DNA from: Jacaranda mimosifolia
Lineage: Eukaryota; Streptophyta; Magnoliopsida; Lamiales; Bignoniaceae
NCBI GenBank assembly: GCA_018894105.1
Contig: CM032132.1
Span: 30,369,379 to 30,433,378 of the forward strand
DNA: 64,000 bases
Direction: 5' to 3'
In this document: in pieces, positions 60,322-64,000 of the stretch
Numbering within the stretch: the stretch's first letter is position 1
Layout of the letters: each line of letters opens with the position of its first letter
Translations under genes and position numbers: made by a program
Notes under the pieces: model-generated
Database searches by the model: none
What the model saw: the letters and a program-made list of their open reading frames with translations, nothing else
What the model was told of the DNA's origin: nothing

Positions 60322-61097
60322 GTGCTAGAAGCCAAGAAGATTTTAAGGGAAGGCAGACAAGGATTCTTAGCGTATCTCATCAACAAGCCCCGAGAAACAG
60401 TTATGACTGAGGAGGTGAAAGTTGTAGCTGAGTACCCGAAAGTGTTTCCCAAAGAATTGAGCTCGTTACCCCTTGACAGAGAGATAGAATTTGTAATTCA
60501 CACGTTTCCAAAGGCAACGCCTTTCTCTAAAACTCCCTATCAGATGATACTTGCAGAGTTCAAAGAGTTGAAGAACCAACTTTATGAGCTATTGGAAAAG
60601 AAATCATAAGGCCTAGCACTTCTCGTTGGGGAGCCCCTGTATTATTTGTCAAGAAAAAGGATGGATCCCTAAGGATGTACATAGCTTATAGGGAGTTAAA
60701 TAAAGTTACGATCAAGAATAAATACCCCTTGTTGCATGTGGAGGAATTGTTTGATCTTTTACAAGGTGCTATAGTCTTTTCAAAGTTAGATTTGAGACAG
60801 AGGTATTATCAACTGAAAATCAAAGAAGAAGATATCCCGAAGACTGTGTTTAACTCTCAGTATGGTCATTTTGAATTTGTAGTAATGTCGTTTAGTTTAA
60901 CCAATGCCCCAGCAGCATTTATGGATTTGATGCATCGGATATTTGGACCATATCTAGACCAATTTGTGGTCATCTTTATTAATAACATTTTGGTGTACTC
61001 AAAGACTAGAGAAAAGCATGCAAAACACTTGTACTTAGTTCTCAAAACTCTTAAAGAGCATCAATTGTATGCCAAATTGAGTAAGTGCGAGTTCTAG
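60322..61097 (+). pseudogene. Element C reverse transcriptase
   Basis: The N-terminal part (VFPKELSSLPLDREIEFVIH) is in one frame. A single-base frameshift near 60600 moves the rest ([48 protein letters not shown]) to another. The first catalytic Asp is present (SKLD), but the YxDD-type box reads FINN (60975-60986): both catalytic Asp codons are Asn. The frame stops at a TAG (61095-61097) where a Trp is usual. Reads on in the same frame into RNase H. Confidence 0.8.
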
Positions 61098-61106
61098 ATA
61101 AAAAAG

Positions 61107-61730
61107 GTGGCATTTCTGGGACACGTTATATCTCAGGATGAGATAGAGGTTGATCCATCTAAGATAGAGGAGATAGTCAACTGGAAAAGACATGAAGTTG
61201 TAACAGAAGTTCGTAGTTTCTTAGGACTTGCTGGCTACTACTGGCGATTTGTACAAAACTTCTCTAAAATAGATGGCCCGTTGACCAAACTGACTCAGAC
61301 TATTTACTGGGACGACAGTTGTGAAGGGAGTTTCCAAGAAATGAAGAATAGATTGACGAAAACTTCAATTTTAGCCCTTCCAGAGGGATTAAAAGGATTC
61401 GTTGTGTTCACCGATGCTTCTAAAGAAGGGCTTGGGTTTGTGTTGATGCAGAAGGGGCGAGTTATCGCCTATGAATCCAGAAAACTAAAATCACACAAGA
61501 AGAACTACCCAACTCATGATTGGGAGTTAGCTGCAGTAATTTTTGCATTGAAAAAATGGAGGCATTACCTTTATGGGGCTACGATTGAGGTATACACTGA
61601 TCACAAGAGTCTCAAGTGAAAGGAATTGAATATGTGACAGTGGAGATGGATGGAATTTCTAGAGGACTGTAACTTTTCTATCATTTACCACCCTAGAAAG
61701 GTGAATGTGGTGGTAGATGCACTAAGTCAA
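61107..61730 (+). pseudogene. Element C RT thumb and RNase H
   Basis: In frame with the RT after one [42 protein letters not shown], then RNase H with [43 protein letters not shown] and YTDHKSLK. The acidic residues of RNase H are still present. A TGA at 61617-61619 interrupts it before the HPRKVNVVVDALSQK linker at about 61690-61735. Confidence 0.8.
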
Positions 61731-61739
61731 AAGGCCGAA

Positions 61740-62990
61740 ATAGCACACCTATTGAAAAGAGAAACACTAGAAAGTTCAGGAATAGATAGGGTGATCCGAA
61801 TGAAACAATGAGGTTGGATCATAGGAGTAAAGGTACTTTCAAAGCTCTATGATGAGATACGACGAGCTCAGGCCAATGATAGCTGGATACTAAAGCAGAA
61901 AGAAGTAGTTGAGAGTCTTGAAAAACCCGAATTTGGTATAGATGGTCAAGCTATTCTTTTATTCTGGCCAGAGAATATGTGTGCCTAAAGAGATAAAGGG
62001 AAAACTACTCTATGAGGCACACAAAGCAAGATATGCCATACATCCGGGAAGAACAAAGATGTATTAGGACTTAAAAAGATAGTTCTGGTGAAATAGGATG
62101 AAGAAAGATGTAACAGAAATGTGCAAAAATGCTTGACCTGTCAGTTAGTAGAAGCATAACACCAGTGGCAATCAGGATTGTTATAGCCATTTCCTATAAC
62201 TGACTGGAAATAAGAGCAGGTGACTATAGACTTTGTAACTGGTTTACCGACGGTTGGAGAGGGATATGACAGTATCTAGGTAATAGTAGACTGTTTAACA
62301 AATTCGGCATATTTTCTACCAGTCAGAATTGATTACAAGGTTGAAAAACTAGCAAAATAACATATCAAGGAAATTGTCAGATTCTATGGAATTTCGACTA
62401 GTATTGTATCCGATTGGGACCCAAAAATTACTTCGAGGTTTTGGAAAAGCTTGCAAAATACTTGGGGACAAGGTAACAATTTACCTCTGCCACCCACCTT
62501 CAAATACGGACAGTCATAAAGGGTTATCTGCATTATGGAGGATATGTTATAGGCATGTATCTTAGATTTCAGTGGGAGTTGGAGCAGGCATCTTTCTTTG
62601 ATTAAATTTGCTTACAACAACAATTATTAGTCTGTTATTCGAATGGCGCCATACGAGGTACTGTACAGCTGGAAGTGTCAGTCTCCATTGCATTGGGATC
62701 TGGCAAAGTATAGAGGTAACATTAACAAGTCTCCAAGAACTATAAAACCTAAATTAATTCCAGAGATTATCGAGAAGGTACAGATTATTAAGCAATGGAT
62801 AAAGGCTGCCCAAGACTGACAGAAAAGTTATCAAGGTATCATTGAGAAAAGGTGTTAGAAGAATCGGTAAAGGCGGAAAGATGAGTCTAAGATATGTTGG
62901 ACACTATGAAATATGTGAGAGAGTTTGACCAGTAGCTTATCGTTCTGTATTGCCCCGAGACCTGGTAGAGATACATGCAGTCTTCATGTG
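61740..62990 (+). pseudogene. Element C integrase
   Basis: Zinc-binding segment ARYAIHPGRTKMY at about 62026-62062, with the cysteines nearly lost. Catalytic core landmarks TIDFVTGLPTVGEGYDS (62223-62272) and [11 protein letters not shown] (62401-62433); then KFAYNNNY and MAPYEVLY at about 62605-62665. At least ten stops or frameshifts. Confidence 0.7.
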
Positions 62991-63044
62991 TCACAACTAC
63001 ATAAATACTACACTGATCCTTCTCACGTCATACTAGCTTATGAA

Positions 63045-63240
63045 ATTGCAAGGTAATCTGACATACAAAGAACAACCATTTCATATCCTAAATAGAAAGT
63101 TTCGAGAGCTTAGGAATCAGAAGATTTCCTAAGTAAAGGTGTTATGGCACAACCACTATATGGAAGAAGCCACATGGGAAAGAGAGGATCTTATGCGCTA
63201 GCAATATCCCAAACTCTTCCAATATTCAAGTAAAAATCTA
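63045..63240 (+). pseudogene. Element C C-terminal chromodomain-like segment
   Basis: Reads LTYKEQPFHILNRKFRELRN, one stop, then VKVLWHNHYMEEATWERED, another stop, then QYPKLFQ. This is the divergent chromodomain-type end of Tekay elements. Confidence 0.65.
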
Positions 63241-63253
63241 GCGACCAGATTCT

Positions 63254-63270
63254 TTTAAGAGGGAGAGATC
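63254..63270 (+). promoter_or_regulatory. Element C polypurine tract
   Basis: TTTAAGAGGGAGAGATC abuts the 3' LTR start. Confidence 0.75.
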
Positions 63271-64000
63271 TGAAACACCCCGAAATTATATGATTAATAG
63301 AATTTAAAATTTCATTATATTAAATTTGATGGAATTTAATTATTCCTTTGTATTTTTATTTTATTTAAATTTTTAGGGGGTCAATTTGTAATTAAGAAGA
63401 CTCAATTTCCTAGAACTCTAGAGTTTGATTCATAAATAGTGACGACTTAGTTGGACCACAAGTGAAACTTGTGGGGGTTTACATGGGAGCTTCTTAGTCA
63501 ACTAAGGCCAAGACCATTTTCTTCAATTTGGAGGGGCTTAATTGATTAGTTTATAAAACCTGAGGGGCCAATGTAAAATTTAAAAAAAAAAAAAAATTAG
63601 ATTTTAAATAACAGAATTCCCCTCATTTTCGTTTCATTCTTTCATTTTCTTCCTCACATCCACCATGTTACCTTTTTCTTTTCTCTCTCATCGGTAGCCA
63701 TCCCCAGCGGCCATCTCAACCACTCAACTATACCAACCACCTCTCCTCACTCACAGCATCCCATCGCCACCACTTGCACACACCCAACACTAGTGAGCCA
63801 CCATAGTTTTGAAACCAAAAACCTGGTGGTCATCAACGGCGACGCAGCGACGGAGGGGCTTTCTGGGCAATGTTCTCAGAAGATCTTGGCTTGGGCATCA
63901 CGTTGGTGGTCATACATGGGACTGTAATGTAACAGCGACAACAAAAATCAGAGTTACAAATACGGAGGCGAGAGGGTGGTGTGGCGACGAAAATTGGAGT
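63271..64000 (+). repeat. Element C 3' LTR, cut by the window end
   Basis: Starts TGAAACACCCCGAAATTATATG (the canonical TGTAAC has lost its T) and follows the 5' LTR for 730 bp, with substitutions at several percent of sites and short indels. The remaining ~1.95 kb lie outside the window. Confidence 0.85.

Larger units (their letters stand above)
55654..64000 (+). mobile_element. Element C: degenerate full-length Tekay-like chromovirus
   Basis: 5' LTR 55654-58331, primer site, gag, protease, RT, RNase H, integrase and a C-terminal chromodomain-like segment, polypurine tract, then a 3' LTR from 63271 that leaves the window at 64000. Many stops and frameshifts break every domain. The domain order and the C-terminus (VKVLWHNHYMEEATWERED, in which relatives keep VLWRNH-x-EEATWE) identify a Tekay-type chromovirus. 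It is the only element here of this group with pol. Confidence 0.85.

Noticed and set aside
1..64000. CRISPR arrays, bacterial operons, tRNA or rRNA genes
   Set aside because: None seen. The regular repeats are microsatellites, LTR repeats and HSE-like modules; no cloverleaf or rRNA-like sequence was recognised by eye.

Overview
The window looks like nuclear DNA of a flowering plant, most likely a eudicot. It is AT-rich, intron-containing and dominated by LTR retrotransposons and small TIR elements (MITEs). Only two intact protein-coding genes are supported: a pair of SWEET (MtN3/saliva) sugar transporters on the + strand at 9076-11022 and 42726-44234. Both have six exons with identical phases. 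Exons 1-5 have the same lengths (49, 37, 211, 162 and 120 nt) and only the last exon differs. The species cannot be named from this sequence.

Layout. 1-1072: a coding remnant split by an 821-bp hAT-type MITE with a perfect 8-bp target duplication. 2041-6723: element E, a 3'-truncated Ty3/gypsy Tekay-like chromovirus on the - strand. 6724-9075: MITE, upstream repeats and promoter of SWEET copy 1. 9076-11022: SWEET copy 1, with a CACTA-like insertion in intron 4. 13041-13440: a diverged copy of the region upstream of SWEET copy 1. 13441-16320: 3' end of a SIRE-like Ty1/copia element on the - strand. 16702-29514: an old solo LTR of about 3.4 kb, split by element A (19737-29157), a gag-only LTR element. 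34300-39676: element D, a young chromovirus on the - strand, probably Galadriel lineage. 41741-42492: a long-TIR MITE just upstream of SWEET copy 2. 42726-44234: SWEET copy 2. 46258-46530: a CACTA-like MITE. 46689 to about 55119: element B, a second gag-only element. 55654-64000: element C, a full-length but degenerate Tekay-like chromovirus whose 3' LTR runs off the window.

The SWEET genes appear to be an old tandem duplicate pair pushed about 32 kb apart by retrotransposon insertion. Their motifs fit clade III, nearest the NEC1/SWEET9-10 group, which exports sugar in floral and nectary tissue. The retroelements form one interacting set. A and B carry long LTRs, a tRNA-Met-type primer site and gag but no pol, so they would need enzymes from a relative such as C.

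Three observations stand out. The LTR of element D carries a dense, 10-bp-periodic array of heat-shock-element modules upstream of its TATA box. Elements A and E, otherwise diverged, share an extra charged, probably coiled-coil reading frame between the 5' LTR and gag. The hAT MITE at the left edge splits a reading frame that was open before insertion. All identity and divergence statements are by eye; no database search or computed alignment was possible.
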